A DNA stretch of 64,000 nucleotides, taken from positions 1-64,000 of the forward strand of contig JACKHE010000002.1 of assembly GCA_020639135.1 (NCBI GenBank). Reading direction: 5' to 3'. Positions 17,761 to 26,269 of this stretch are shown piece after piece. Origin of the DNA: Phycisphaeraceae bacterium. Its GTDB lineage: Bacteria > Planctomycetota > Phycisphaerae > Phycisphaerales > UBA1924. The position numbers were made by a program, and so were the translations under genes. Numbering within the stretch: the stretch's first letter is position 1; each line of letters starts with the position of its first letter. The notes beneath the pieces were generated by a model, which saw nothing but the letters and a program-made list of their open reading frames with translations, did no database searches and had not been told where the DNA came from.

Positions 17761-18465
17761 ATGGGACAGAAGACACATCCATTCGGGTTCCGCGTCGGGA
17801 TCACCGAGGCGCACAAGAGCCGCTGGTACGCCCCCAAGGCGCTGTACGGGGAGCTGCTGGTCGAGGACTACAAGATCCGCAAGTTCCTCGATCACCGGCT
17901 GAACCGGACCCCGCCGTTCGCGGCGGTCTCCGACCTGCAGATCGACCGCACGCGCGAGGAGCTCAAGATCATCATCCGCACGGCCCGCCCGGGCCTGGTG
18001 ATCGGGCCCAAGGGCGCGGAGGTGGACCGCCTGGCGGAGCAGCTCCAGTTCATGACGGGCCGCAAGGTCTCGATCTCGATCATGGAGGTGAAGAACCCGG
18101 ACATCGAGGCGCAGCTGATCGCCGAGGGCGTCGCGGAGCAGCTCAAGAAGCGCGCCAGCTTCCGCCGCATCGTGAAGATGCGTTGCGAGGCGGCGATGCA
18201 GAACGGCGCCAAGGGTGTGCGGATCCAGGTCTCGGGCCGCCTGGGCGGCGCGGAGATGAGCCGCACGCTCGACAACAGGCTTGGCGCGCTGCCCCTGTCC
18301 ACGCTGCAGGCGAACATCGACTACGGGTTCGCGGAGGCGAACACGACCTACGGCGTCATCGGCGTCAAGGTGTGGGTGTACAAGGGCATGTTCACGGAAG
18401 AGAGCACGCAGGAGATCGAGTCCAACGCCGCGGGCGCCAGGCCCCGGGCGCGGGGCCGCAGGTGA
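17761..18465 (+). CDS. rpsC: 30S ribosomal protein S3
   Basis: The 234-residue product has the KH type 2 domain (GLVIGPKGAEVDRL, residues about 78-92) and the C-terminal S3 domain (GRLGGAEMSRT, DYGFAEANTTYGVIGVKVWVYKG). S3 lies at the mRNA entry site of the 30S. The ATG immediately follows the rplV stop, so translation is coupled. The C-terminus ends in a short Arg-rich tail. Confidence 0.97.
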   Translation: MGQKTHPFGFRVGITEAHKSRWYAPKALYGELLVEDYKIRKFLDHRLNRTPPFAAVSDLQIDRTREELKIIIRTARPGLVIGPKGAEVDRLAEQLQFMTGRKVSISIMEVKNPDIEAQLIAEGVAEQLKKRASFRRIVKMRCEAAMQNGAKGVRIQVSGRLGGAEMSRTLDNRLGALPLSTLQANIDYGFAEANTTYGVIGVKVWVYKGMFTEESTQEIESNAAGARPRARGRR

Positions 18466-18524
18466 CCGAGGAATCAAGCGTCCCGCCGGGGGAGTCCCGC
18501 GGCGTGGCGAGAGGAAAGTGACCC

Positions 18525-18944
18525 ATGGCGAACATGCCCAAACGAGTGAAGTTCCGCAAGGAGTTCCGCCGCGCCCGGAGCCGGAAGGCGACCAAGGGCA
18601 ACTACGTCGCGTTCGGCGAGTACGGGCTCCAGGCGCTGGAGGGCTGCTGGCTCCCGGCGCGCACGATCGAGTCGGGCCGGATCGCGGCGCAGCACTACCT
18701 CAAGCGTGAGGGCAAGGTGTTCATCCGCGTGTTCCCGGACAAGCCGGTGTCGAAGAAGCCGCTGGAGCAGCGGATGGGCAAGGGCAAGGCGGACGTGGAC
18801 TACTGGGCGGCCAGGGTCAAGCCGGGGACGATGCTGTTCGAGATCGCCGGCGTTTCGGAGTCGGACTCACGGGAGACGATGCGTCGCATCGCGATGAAGA
18901 TGCCGGTGCGTTGCCGCTTCGTGGGTCGGAGGATCAGCGTCTGA
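18525..18944 (+). CDS. rplP: 50S ribosomal protein L16
   Basis: The 139-residue product has typical L16 blocks such as YGLQALEGCWLPARTIES and RVFPDKPVSKKPLEQRMGKGKA. L16 sits near the A-site tRNA and helps late 50S assembly. The length is standard. A gap of 59 bases precedes it. Confidence 0.97.
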   Translation: MANMPKRVKFRKEFRRARSRKATKGNYVAFGEYGLQALEGCWLPARTIESGRIAAQHYLKREGKVFIRVFPDKPVSKKPLEQRMGKGKADVDYWAARVKPGTMLFEIAGVSESDSRETMRRIAMKMPVRCRFVGRRISV

Positions 18945-18981
18945 CGAGCGGCCGTTGAGGCCGCCGACGACAGGGACCGGA

Positions 18982-19197
18982 ATGATGAAAGCAAACGAAG
19001 TTCACAAGCTGAGCGACGAAGAGATCACGGTCGAGCTGCGCAGGCTCCACCGGAAGATCTTCGATCTCCGCACGCAGGCCGTCACCGAGAAGATCGAGGA
19101 CGTGACCCAGTTTTCCAAGCTCCGCAAGGACATCGCCCGGCTGAACACCGAGCGCTCCGTGCGTCGCATCAAGTCCACGCAGGAGGCCTCGGCATGA
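18982..19197 (+). CDS. rpmC: 50S ribosomal protein L29
   Basis: From the ATG at 18982 (or the adjacent one at 18985) the product is 71 residues, the normal L29 length. The two-helix hairpin is seen in ELRRLHRKIFDLRTQ and FSKLRKDIARLNTERS. L29 lies at the tunnel exit beside L23. The frame is open upstream to 18955 without a better start. Its last four bases overlap the rpsQ start. Confidence 0.93.
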   Translation: MMKANEVHKLSDEEITVELRRLHRKIFDLRTQAVTEKIEDVTQFSKLRKDIARLNTERSVRRIKSTQEASA

Positions 19198-19469
19198 GCG
19201 CCAGCAAGAACGAGACGCCCACGGGCGCCAGGGTCGGGATCGTCGAGTCGGACAAGCGCGACAAGACCCGCCGCGTGACGATCCACTACGTCACCAAGCA
19301 CCCCAAGTACGGCAAGTACATCCGCCAGCGGACCGTGCTGCACGTCCACGACGAGAACAACGAGTCCAGGCTCGGCGACCGCGTCGAGGTCGCCCAGTGC
19401 CGGCCCATCAGCAAGACCAAGTCCTGGAAGCTGCTCCGCGTCGTCGAGCGGGCCCCGGACACCATCTGA
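19194..19469 (+). CDS. rpsQ: 30S ribosomal protein S17
   Basis: The 91-residue product has the OB-fold S17 signature: GIVESDKRDKTRRVTI, HPKYGKYIRQRTVLHVHDE and GDRVEVAQCRPISKTKSW. S17 binds 16S rRNA early in assembly. The start ATG overlaps the rpmC stop (ATGA). Confidence 0.96.
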   Translation: MSASKNETPTGARVGIVESDKRDKTRRVTIHYVTKHPKYGKYIRQRTVLHVHDENNESRLGDRVEVAQCRPISKTKSWKLLRVVERAPDTI

Positions 19470-19519
19470 CCAGGAACACCCACACCTCAGCCCCGCAGCC
19501 CGGGGCTGGAGCAACCGCC

Positions 19520-19906
19520 ATGATCCAACAAGAATCACGATGCGAGGTCGCGGACAACTCGGGCGCCAAGATCGCCTACGTCATCCGCGTGCTCGGCGGC
19601 TCGACCGCGAAGGGGCGCTACACACGCCGCACCGCCGGCGTCGGCGACCGCGTCGTCTGCTCCGTCAAGAAGGCCCTGCCCGGCGCCGACATCAAGGCCG
19701 GCGACAAGGTCAAGGCCGTCGTCGTCCGCACGAAGTACCCCACGCGCCGTCCCGACGGCTCGACGGTGCGTTTCGACACGAACGCCGTGGTGCTCATCGG
19801 CGAAGACGGAAACCCGAAGGGCACCCGCATCTTCGGCGCCGTGGCCCGCGAGCTTCGCGACCGCAACTACATGAAGATCGTCTCGCTGGCGACGGAGGTG
19901 GTGTGA
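19520..19906 (+). CDS. rplN: 50S ribosomal protein L14
   Basis: The 128-residue product starts MIQQESRCEVADNSGAK and contains the GDRVVCSVKKALPGADIKAG and IFGAVARELRDRNYMKIVSLA blocks. It is about six residues longer than the common 122. L14 forms part of an intersubunit bridge. It is followed one base after its stop by rplX. Confidence 0.96.
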   Translation: MIQQESRCEVADNSGAKIAYVIRVLGGSTAKGRYTRRTAGVGDRVVCSVKKALPGADIKAGDKVKAVVVRTKYPTRRPDGSTVRFDTNAVVLIGEDGNPKGTRIFGAVARELRDRNYMKIVSLATEVV

Positions 19907-19907
19907 G

Positions 19908-20399
19908 ATGCCCAGGCACGTGCGTAAAGGCGACACCGTCATCGTGACCAGCGGCAAGGACAAGGGCAAGACCGGCGCGGTCCTGCACGTGTACCCCGCC
20001 GACGACCGCGTCCTGGTCCAGGGCGTGAACATGGTCACCAAGAACATCCGCCCCACCCAGGCCAACCCGCAGGGCGGCGTGGTCCATCGCGAGGCGGCGA
20101 TCCACATCAGCAACGTCTCGCCCGTGATCGACGGCAAGCCCTCCCGGGTCCGCTTCGAGCGCAAGGCCGACGGGAGCAAGGTCCGTGTCGCCGTCCGCGG
20201 CGGCTCGGAGCTGGGCGTGGTTCACGGCCCGCGCGAGAAGAAGCCCGGCGGCGCCCCGGCCCCCGCCGCGACGCGGAAGAAGACGGCGAAGAAGGCCTCG
20301 AAGAAGGCTCAGGCCAAGAAGACCGCCAAGAAGGCCGCGACGAAGAAGTCCACCAAGAAGACCGCGAAGAAAGCGGCCAGCAAGAAGAGCGAGTCCTGA
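19908..20399 (+). CDS. rplX: 50S ribosomal protein L24 with histone H1-like tail
   Basis: Residues 1 to about 110 are L24: a KOW motif (KGDTVIVTSGKDKGKTGAVLH region) and the sequence NMVTKNIRPTQANPQGG. L24 starts 50S assembly. Residues about 115-163 are an added tail of AKK, TKK and SKK repeats with Lys and Ala dominating. It resembles bacterial histone H1-like (Hc1/HctA) tails. The normal L24 length is about 105. The tail is probably disordered and RNA-binding, which is inference. It follows rplN by one base. Confidence 0.93.
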   Translation: MPRHVRKGDTVIVTSGKDKGKTGAVLHVYPADDRVLVQGVNMVTKNIRPTQANPQGGVVHREAAIHISNVSPVIDGKPSRVRFERKADGSKVRVAVRGGSELGVVHGPREKKPGGAPAPAATRKKTAKKASKKAQAKKTAKKAATKKSTKKTAKKAASKKSES

Positions 20400-20402
20400 C
20401 CG

Positions 20403-20999
20403 ATGAGCGACACCAAAGCCCCAACCCGTTCGGCGCCGCCGCGGCTCAAGACGCGGTACGACAGCGAGATCCGCCCCGCGCTGGGCAAGAAGTTCGGCTG
20501 CACGAACTCGATGAGCCAGCCCCGGATCGACAAGGTCGTGCTCAACGTCAACATGGGCCGGCATCTTGACGGCACGAAGATCCCCGCGAACGTCAAGGAC
20601 ACGGTCATCGACACGCTGACGACGATCAGCGGCCAGAAGCCGGTGGTCATCAAGGCGAAGCGGTCCGTGTCGAACTTCAAGGTCCGCGAGGGCTACGAGA
20701 CGGCGTGCCGCGTCACGCTCCGCCGCGAGCGGATGTGGGACTTCCTGGACCGGCTGATCAACCTGTACACGCCCCGGATCAAGGACTTCCGAGGCCTGAA
20801 GGACAGCAGTTTCGATCCCGACGGGAACTACTCGATGGGCCTGAACGAGCAGGCCGTGTTCCCGGAGATCGACATGGGGAAGGCGAACTTCATCCACGGC
20901 ATGAACATCAATGTCGTGTTCCGCAACTCAGACGCCGAGAAGAGCCGGTTCGCGCTGGCGGAGCTCGGCATGCCGTTCCGCAAGCCGGAGGAGAGGTAA
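20403..20999 (+). CDS. rplE: 50S ribosomal protein L5
   Basis: The 198-residue product has L5 features including INLYTPRIKDFRGLK and the C-terminal NINVVFRNSDAEKSRFALAELGMPF. L5 binds 5S rRNA and contacts P-site tRNA. It carries an N-terminal extension of about 15 residues compared with the typical 180. It starts three bases after rplX. Confidence 0.96.
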   Translation: MSDTKAPTRSAPPRLKTRYDSEIRPALGKKFGCTNSMSQPRIDKVVLNVNMGRHLDGTKIPANVKDTVIDTLTTISGQKPVVIKAKRSVSNFKVREGYETACRVTLRRERMWDFLDRLINLYTPRIKDFRGLKDSSFDPDGNYSMGLNEQAVFPEIDMGKANFIHGMNINVVFRNSDAEKSRFALAELGMPFRKPEER

Positions 21000-21001
21000 G
21001 C

Positions 21002-21187
21002 ATGGCCACCAAAGCGCAGATCGCCAAGTCCCGTCGCGAGCCGAAGTTCAGCACGCGCAAGGTCCGCCGCTGCGAGATCTCCGGGCGTCCCCGGGGCGTG
21101 TACCGCAAGTTCCGCGTGAGCCGCATCGTGCTCCGCGAGCTGGCGCTGAAGGGGATGGTTCCCGGGATGAAGAAGTCGAGCTGGTGA
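21002..21187 (+). CDS. rpsN: 30S ribosomal protein S14, short form lacking most zinc ligands
   Basis: The 61-residue product matches the short zinc-ribbon type of S14 along its whole length. In that type four cysteines at 24, 27, 40 and 43 bind zinc. Here only Cys24 is kept, and the other positions are Ser27, Ser40 and Val43. The protein therefore appears to be a short S14 that has become zinc-independent. It starts two bases after the rplE stop, in the usual place in the operon. Confidence 0.93.
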   Translation: MATKAQIAKSRREPKFSTRKVRRCEISGRPRGVYRKFRVSRIVLRELALKGMVPGMKKSSW

Positions 21188-21191
21188 CCGA

Positions 21192-21219
21192 TCGGGGGCG
21201 CGCCGCGAGGGCGCCCCGA
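21192..21219 (+). other. Intercistronic hairpin between rpsN and rpsH
   Basis: TCGGGG pairs with CCCCGA, extended by GC pairs with one bulge, around a loop of roughly ten bases. There is no T-tract. It is similar in kind to other GC hairpins between genes of the cluster. Confidence 0.35.
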
Positions 21220-21245
21220 CACGACCGAGACTGGAACAAACACAG

Positions 21246-21644
21246 ATGGCATTCAACGACCCAATCTCCGACATGCTCACCCGCATCCGCAACGCGGCGC
21301 GGAACCGCATGAAGACCGTCAACTGCCTGAACAGCAAGTCTTGCCGCGGCATCGCCGAGGTCCTCAAGAGCGAGGGCTACATCACCGGCTACGACGTGAT
21401 CGAGGACGGCAGGCAGGGGATCATCCGCGTGCAGCTCAAGTACGGGCCGCGCGGCGAGACGATCCTGCACTCGCTCAAGCGCGACTCCAAGCCCGGGTGC
21501 CGCGTGTACCGCAAGGTCGAGGAGCTCGAGCGTCCCCAGCAGGGGCTGGGCATCAGCATCGTCTCGACGTCCAAGGGCGTTTACTCGGACCGCCGGTGCC
21601 GCGCCGAGCGCGTCGGCGGCGAGCTTCTCTGCACCGTTCACTGA
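21246..21644 (+). CDS. rpsH: 30S ribosomal protein S8
   Basis: The 132-residue product begins with DPISDMLTRIRNA and ends with GVYSDRRCRAERVGGELLC, both standard S8 blocks. S8 binds helix 21 of 16S rRNA and, in enterobacteria, represses the spc operon. The length is standard. Confidence 0.97.
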   Translation: MAFNDPISDMLTRIRNAARNRMKTVNCLNSKSCRGIAEVLKSEGYITGYDVIEDGRQGIIRVQLKYGPRGETILHSLKRDSKPGCRVYRKVEELERPQQGLGISIVSTSKGVYSDRRCRAERVGGELLCTVH

Positions 21645-21703
21645 CCCCGAATCACCATGGGCGCCGGGAAGTCCGGCGCAGACCAGAAATCGGAGCGACA
21701 GCG

Positions 21704-22255
21704 ATGTCCCGCATCGGAAACAAACCAATCAGCGTCCCCGGCGGGGTCAACTGCACGATCAGCGGCCGCGAGGTCACGATCGCCAAGGGCGACAAGTCGC
21801 TCTCGATGACCCACCGCCCCGAGATCAGCGTCGTATGGGACGAGGGCGAGCGGAGCATCTCCTGCGCGCCGGCGCCGGGCTTCGAGGACAGCCGGCAGGC
21901 CAGGGCCTACTGGGGCATGACCCGGGCGCTGCTCCAGAACATGGTCACCGGCGTGACCGAGGGGTACAAGAAGTCCCTCGAGGTCGTGGGTGTCGGCTGG
22001 GGCGCGAGCATGAAAGGCGCCGAGATCGAGATGAAGGTCGGCTACGCCAACCCCATCGGCATGCCGATCCCCTCCGGCCTGGACGTCAAGGTTGACAAGC
22101 AGTTCATCCACATCGAGGGCCCGGACAAGCAGAAGGTCGGCCAGTTCGCCGCCATGCTCCGCTCCACCCGCAAGCCAGAGCCCTACACGGGCCGTGGCGT
22201 CAAGTACACCAACGAAGTCGTCCGCCGCAAGCAGGGCAAGGTCTTCGGCTCCTGA
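21704..22255 (+). CDS. rplF: 50S ribosomal protein L6
   Basis: The 183-residue product starts MSRIGNKPISVPGGV and ends with the L6 signature region (EPYTGRGVKYTNEVVRRKQGK). The frame runs further upstream through rpsH, but that is an out-of-frame shadow and the ATG at 21704 gives the family N-terminus. L6 lies near the sarcin-ricin loop and the factor-binding site. Confidence 0.96.
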   Translation: MSRIGNKPISVPGGVNCTISGREVTIAKGDKSLSMTHRPEISVVWDEGERSISCAPAPGFEDSRQARAYWGMTRALLQNMVTGVTEGYKKSLEVVGVGWGASMKGAEIEMKVGYANPIGMPIPSGLDVKVDKQFIHIEGPDKQKVGQFAAMLRSTRKPEPYTGRGVKYTNEVVRRKQGKVFGS

Positions 22256-22302
22256 CCCGGATCCATCGCCCGCACGCACCACGCGACACGAGCACCGCAG
22301 CC

Positions 22303-22668
22303 ATGAACAAGAACAAGCTCAAGACAACCCGCCGCAACCGCCGACGCGCCGGCATCCGCAAGCGCGTGATCGGGATGCCCGACCAGCCGCGGCTGACGGT
22401 GTTCCGCTCGAACAACCACATCTACGCGCAGGTCATCGACGACATGGCGCAATCGACGATCGCCTCGGCCTCGACGCGCGACAAGGGCGTGTCGATCAGC
22501 GGCGGCGCCGGCAACGTCAACGCCGCGAGGGCGGTCGGCAAGGCCATCGCCGAGCGGGCCAGGAGCGCCGGCGTCTCGAAGGTGGTCTTCGACCGCGGCG
22601 GCTTCCTCTACCACGGCCGGGTCAGGGCGCTCGCCGAGGGCGCCCGCGAGGGCGGCCTCGAGTTCTGA
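22303..22668 (+). CDS. rplR: 50S ribosomal protein L18
   Basis: The 121-residue product has the L18 blocks RLTVFRSNNHIYAQVIDD and KVVFDRGGFLYHGRVRALAEGAREGGL. L18 binds 5S rRNA with L5. The length is standard. A 47-base gap follows rplF. Confidence 0.97.
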   Translation: MNKNKLKTTRRNRRRAGIRKRVIGMPDQPRLTVFRSNNHIYAQVIDDMAQSTIASASTRDKGVSISGGAGNVNAARAVGKAIAERARSAGVSKVVFDRGGFLYHGRVRALAEGAREGGLEF

Positions 22669-22759
22669 CCCGCGTTCCCGTCAGTTCAGCACACGGACCC
22701 AACAGCACCGGACAGCACCAGCGGACGACACGTCCGAAACACCGAACGGCAGTACAGCG

Positions 22760-23482
22760 ATGCCCGAACTCCTCGAAGAATCCTCACAACTCGAAAGCAC
22801 CACGGTCGGCGTCTTCCGCACGGCCGCGACCGTCAAGGGCGGTCGGCGCTTCAGCTTCAACGCGCTCGTCGTCATCGGCAACCGCCGGGGACAGATCGGC
22901 TGGGGCTACGGCAAGGCCAACGAGGTGCCCCCCGCGATCGAGAAGGCGCAGAAGTCCGCCAAGCGGAACATGTCCGAGGTCACCCTCCACGGCGGGACCA
23001 TCCCGCACGAGGTCGTCGGCGCGTTCGGTTCGGCCAGGGTCAAGCTCATGCCCGCCTCGCCGGGAACCGGCATCGTCGCCGGCGCCACGGTCCGCGCGGT
23101 CCTCGAGCTCCTGGGCGTCACCGACTGCCTGACCAAGTGCCAGGGCTCCAACAACAAGATCAACGTTGTCAAGGCGTGCTTCGACGGCGTCCGCCAGCTC
23201 CGCACCCGAGAGATCGTCGCCGATCTCCGGGGCGTCCAGATCGACAGCACCACCGTCGATGAGATGCTCGAGCGCGGCAAGGCATTCATGCCCACCACCA
23301 GCGGCGGCGAGAAGGCCAAGGCCCCGACCAACACCATCGGCCAGGAGCGCGGCCGCGGCGGCCGTGGTCGCGGCGGCGGCGGTGGTCGCGGCGGCCGGGG
23401 CGGCCGGAGCAGGGGCCCCGCTCCCGAGGAGTCCTCGGCGGCCGAGGGCGGCGACCAGTCCTCGAGCGACGACGCGAAGTAA
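22760..23482 (+). CDS. rpsE: 30S ribosomal protein S5 with RGG-like tail
   Basis: Residues about 10-165 are S5: the RRFSFNALVVIGNRRGQIG double-stranded RNA-binding region and PASPGTGIVAGATVRAVLELLG. S5 controls decoding accuracy. Residues about 195-240 are an added tail of alternating Gly and Arg (GRGGRGRGGGGGRGGRGG), then an acidic Ser/Glu/Asp end. The usual S5 length is about 165-175. Such RGG tails bind RNA in other proteins; the role here is unknown. rpmD (L30), the usual next gene, is absent. Confidence 0.94.
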   Translation: MPELLEESSQLESTTVGVFRTAATVKGGRRFSFNALVVIGNRRGQIGWGYGKANEVPPAIEKAQKSAKRNMSEVTLHGGTIPHEVVGAFGSARVKLMPASPGTGIVAGATVRAVLELLGVTDCLTKCQGSNNKINVVKACFDGVRQLRTREIVADLRGVQIDSTTVDEMLERGKAFMPTTSGGEKAKAPTNTIGQERGRGGRGRGGGGGRGGRGGRSRGPAPEESSAAEGGDQSSSDDAK

Positions 23483-23569
23483 CAGGAACCCACACCGCGC
23501 CGGCAGCGGCGCCCGGCGGCACACGCCGTTTTCAGACGATCCACGTCCCATCAGGGGAGCGATTCAGCC

Positions 23570-24259
23570 ATGATGATCCACGAAATCACAGCGCTCGTCG
23601 GCAAGGACAAGGCGCGCAAACGCATCGGCCGGGGCCGCGGCTCGGGCCGGGGCAAGACCTCCGGTCGCGGCCACAAGGGCGACGGCTCACGCTCGGGCTA
23701 CCACGGCAAGGGCGCGTTCGAGGGCGGTCAGATGCCCTACTTCCGCCGCCTGCCCAAGCGTGGCTTCACGAACATGAAGTTCATGACCCAGTTCTGGATC
23801 GTGAACCTCCGCGACATCGTCGCGCACCCGTCGTTCTCGGGCGGCGGCGACGTCAACGCCGGTGCGCTGATCCAGGCGGGCCTCATCCGCGACACCAAGC
23901 GCCCCCTGAAGATCCTGGGCGACGTCGGCGAGGCCGGCAAGCTGGGCGTCAAGCTCAACGTCACCGCCGAGCGCGTGACCGCCAGCGCCCGCAGGCACAT
24001 CGAGTCCGCCGGCGGCTCCGTCCAGGAGCTCGGCACGCGGCGCGACAAGGTCCGCGGCGTTGACCGCGACGGCGGCGACAGCACGCCCAAGAACCTGACG
24101 CTGAAGCTGCACCGCGTCCGCAAGGGCGAGAAGCGTCGCGAGGAGTTCGCGGCCAAGGCGCAGTCGATCGCCGGCAAGAACAACCCGAACGCCGCCGCCG
24201 CCGAGACCAGGGCTCAGGGCAAGGCCAAGAAGCCCAAGAAGGGCGCCGACGCCGAGTGA
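23570..24259 (+). CDS. rplO: 50S ribosomal protein L15
   Basis: The 229-residue product has the Gly/Arg-rich L15 start (RIGRGRGSGRGKTSGRGHKG) and the GFTNMKF and VNLRDI blocks. It is about 80 residues longer than most L15 proteins. The extra length is in the C-terminal half, which is basic and ends in an Ala/Lys-rich tail. The start may be either of two adjacent ATG codons (23570 or 23573), with GGGGAG upstream. It is followed by secY. Confidence 0.94.
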   Translation: MMIHEITALVGKDKARKRIGRGRGSGRGKTSGRGHKGDGSRSGYHGKGAFEGGQMPYFRRLPKRGFTNMKFMTQFWIVNLRDIVAHPSFSGGGDVNAGALIQAGLIRDTKRPLKILGDVGEAGKLGVKLNVTAERVTASARRHIESAGGSVQELGTRRDKVRGVDRDGGDSTPKNLTLKLHRVRKGEKRREEFAAKAQSIAGKNNPNAAAAETRAQGKAKKPKKGADAE

Positions 24260-24343
24260 CGGAGTGATTCAAGGACGATCGGCGTCGCATGAAGCGGCGC
24301 CAGGACCGGGCGCCCCGCCGGGGGGCGAGCAGAGAACCGATTG

Positions 24344-25777
24344 ATGCTCAAGGCAATCGCCAACATCTTCAAGATCCCCGAGCTGCGCAACAAGGTGCTG
24401 TTCACCATCGCGATGCTCGGGGTGTACCGCATCGGGTTCTGGATCCCGGTGCCCGGCGTCAACCAGGCCAGGCTGCGCGAGTTCTTCGAGGCGCAGTCGC
24501 AGCAGGGCTCCGGCGCCGGCCGGCTCGCCGATTTCGTCTCCATCTTCTCGGGCGGCAGCCTGGGGCAATCGACGATCTTCGGCCTTGGCATCATGCCCTA
24601 CATCTCCGCGGCGATCATCTTCCAGCTGCTGACGTCCGTGATGCCGGGCCTGAAGAAGATCCAGGACGACGGCCCCTCGGGCCGGCAGAAGATCACCGAG
24701 TGGACACGCTACGCCACCATCGGGCTGTGCGTCATCCAGGCGTTCTTCTGGCTCGGGTTCATCCGGACGCAGAGCCTGGTGTACCTGCACTGGAGCAACA
24801 ACCCGCTCTGGTGGATCACCGCCGTCGCGGCGATGACCGCCGGGACCACCTTCCTCATGTGGCTCGGCGAGCAGATCGACAAGTACGGCATCGGCAACGG
24901 TGTGTCGCTGATCATCACTGCCGGCATCCTCGCCAAGATGCCCGGGGCCTTGATGTGGGTCGTCAAGTTCTCCCCCATCGGGCAGTTCGGCTTCGTCCGA
25001 AACACCCTCGGGATCGAGCTCAACGACGAGCCGCAGCTGAGCTGGATGGGCGTGATCTTCCTCTTCGCGGCCTTCTTCTTCGTCGTCGCCGGGGCGGTGC
25101 TCATCACCGTCGCCCAGCGCCGCATCCCGGTGCAGCAGGCCAAGCACACAAGGGGCCGCCGCGTCTTCGGCGGTCAGCGTTCGTACCTCCCGCTGCGGAT
25201 CAACCACGCCGGCGTGATGCCGATCATCTTCGCTTCGTCGCTGATGATCTTCCCGTCGGTGATCTTCGGGTACCTCAACACGAGCATGCAGGCGGTCAAC
25301 GGCCTGGAGTGGCTCAAGGACGCGATCAAGTTCGCCAGCGACAGCCTCTCGATCGGCGCCTTTCCGTACATCTTCCTCTACATCGTGATGGTGTACTTCT
25401 TCAGCTACTTCTGGACCACCGTCCAGTTCAACCCCGAGGAGATGTCCAAGCAGCTCCGCGACCACGGGTCGTTCATCCCCGGACTCCGGCCCGGACCCCG
25501 CACGGCGGAGTACCTCGAGACGGTCATGGAGCGGATCACCTACGTCGGCGCCGGGTTCCTGGCGGTGATCGCGGTCATCCCCATGATCGTGCAGAACAAG
25601 TTCCAGATCCCGTTCATGGTGGCGGCGTTCCTGGGCGGGACGGGCCTGCTGATCGTCGTCAGCGTGGGACTGGATTTCGTCCAGCGGATCGAGGCGAACC
25701 TGCTCATGCGGAACTACGCCGGTTTCCTCGGTGGCGACGACACCCATTCCTCCAAGAAGATGCGGGGGACGCGATGA
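24344..25777 (+). CDS. secY: Protein translocase subunit SecY
   Basis: The 477-residue product is the channel of the Sec translocon, with ten predicted membrane helices. It shows the family features GVYRIGFWIPVPGV near the N-terminus, the plug region after helix 1 and the cytoplasmic loops PGLRPGPRTAEYLE and RRIPVQQAKH. An upstream TTG at 24341 is in frame, but the ATG at 24344 is the likely start. adk and map, which commonly follow secY, are missing, and infA comes next after 223 bases. Confidence 0.97.
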   Translation: MLKAIANIFKIPELRNKVLFTIAMLGVYRIGFWIPVPGVNQARLREFFEAQSQQGSGAGRLADFVSIFSGGSLGQSTIFGLGIMPYISAAIIFQLLTSVMPGLKKIQDDGPSGRQKITEWTRYATIGLCVIQAFFWLGFIRTQSLVYLHWSNNPLWWITAVAAMTAGTTFLMWLGEQIDKYGIGNGVSLIITAGILAKMPGALMWVVKFSPIGQFGFVRNTLGIELNDEPQLSWMGVIFLFAAFFFVVAGAVLITVAQRRIPVQQAKHTRGRRVFGGQRSYLPLRINHAGVMPIIFASSLMIFPSVIFGYLNTSMQAVNGLEWLKDAIKFASDSLSIGAFPYIFLYIVMVYFFSYFWTTVQFNPEEMSKQLRDHGSFIPGLRPGPRTAEYLETVMERITYVGAGFLAVIAVIPMIVQNKFQIPFMVAAFLGGTGLLIVVSVGLDFVQRIEANLLMRNYAGFLGGDDTHSSKKMRGTR

Positions 25778-25789
25778 ACCGGGCCCCGC

Positions 25790-25817
25790 TTGTCCAACCC
25801 GTGGCCGGGGCTACACT
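25790..25817 (+). promoter_or_regulatory. Internal promoter candidate ahead of infA
   Basis: TTGTCC (25790-25795), a 16-base spacer and TACACT (25812-25817) lie in the 223-base gap between secY and infA. The -10 matches TACACT used elsewhere in the window. It could drive infA through rplQ separately from the S10 promoter. A TCGCC/GGCGA stem follows at 25850-25864. Confidence 0.45.
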
Positions 25818-26000
25818 TCCGGGCAGCCGGGAGGGCGCCGGGCTGGGCTTCGCCGAGTCGGCGAGCGGCAATAACAAGACAACTTCCTGCCGATTCAGGG
25901 CTTGCGACGATTGTCGCGTCGTCCTCACCGGCGGGTCAGGATCAATCAGGTAACCAGGAACGAATCGGAGGCGGCCGGGCCGCGGAGGCCCAAGCATCGA

Positions 26001-26219
26001 ATGGCGAAACAGGACGACAAGCTGGTGCTCGACGCCGAGGTCGAGGAGGCGCTCCCGAACGCGATGTTCAAGGTGAAGCTGCCCAACGACCAGTCGGTGC
26101 TCGCGTACGTCTCGGGCAAGATGCGCAAACACTTCATCCGCATCCTGCCGGGCGACCGGGTGACCGTCGAGATCAGCCCCTACGACCTGACCAAGGCCAG
26201 GATCACGTACCGCCACTGA
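26001..26219 (+). CDS. infA: Translation initiation factor IF-1
   Basis: The 72-residue OB-fold product contains the IF-1 blocks VEEALPNAMFKVKLPN, SGKMRKHFIRILPGDRV and SPYDLTKARITYRH. IF-1 binds the 30S A site during initiation. The length is standard. The frame is open upstream, but the ATG at 26001 gives the family N-terminus. It is probably transcribed both from the S10 promoter and from the internal promoter candidate. Confidence 0.96.
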   Translation: MAKQDDKLVLDAEVEEALPNAMFKVKLPNDQSVLAYVSGKMRKHFIRILPGDRVTVEISPYDLTKARITYRH

Positions 26220-26269
26220 AACGCACAAACACACCTTCCCGCAGCGGAACAACCGACAGGACGACCGAC

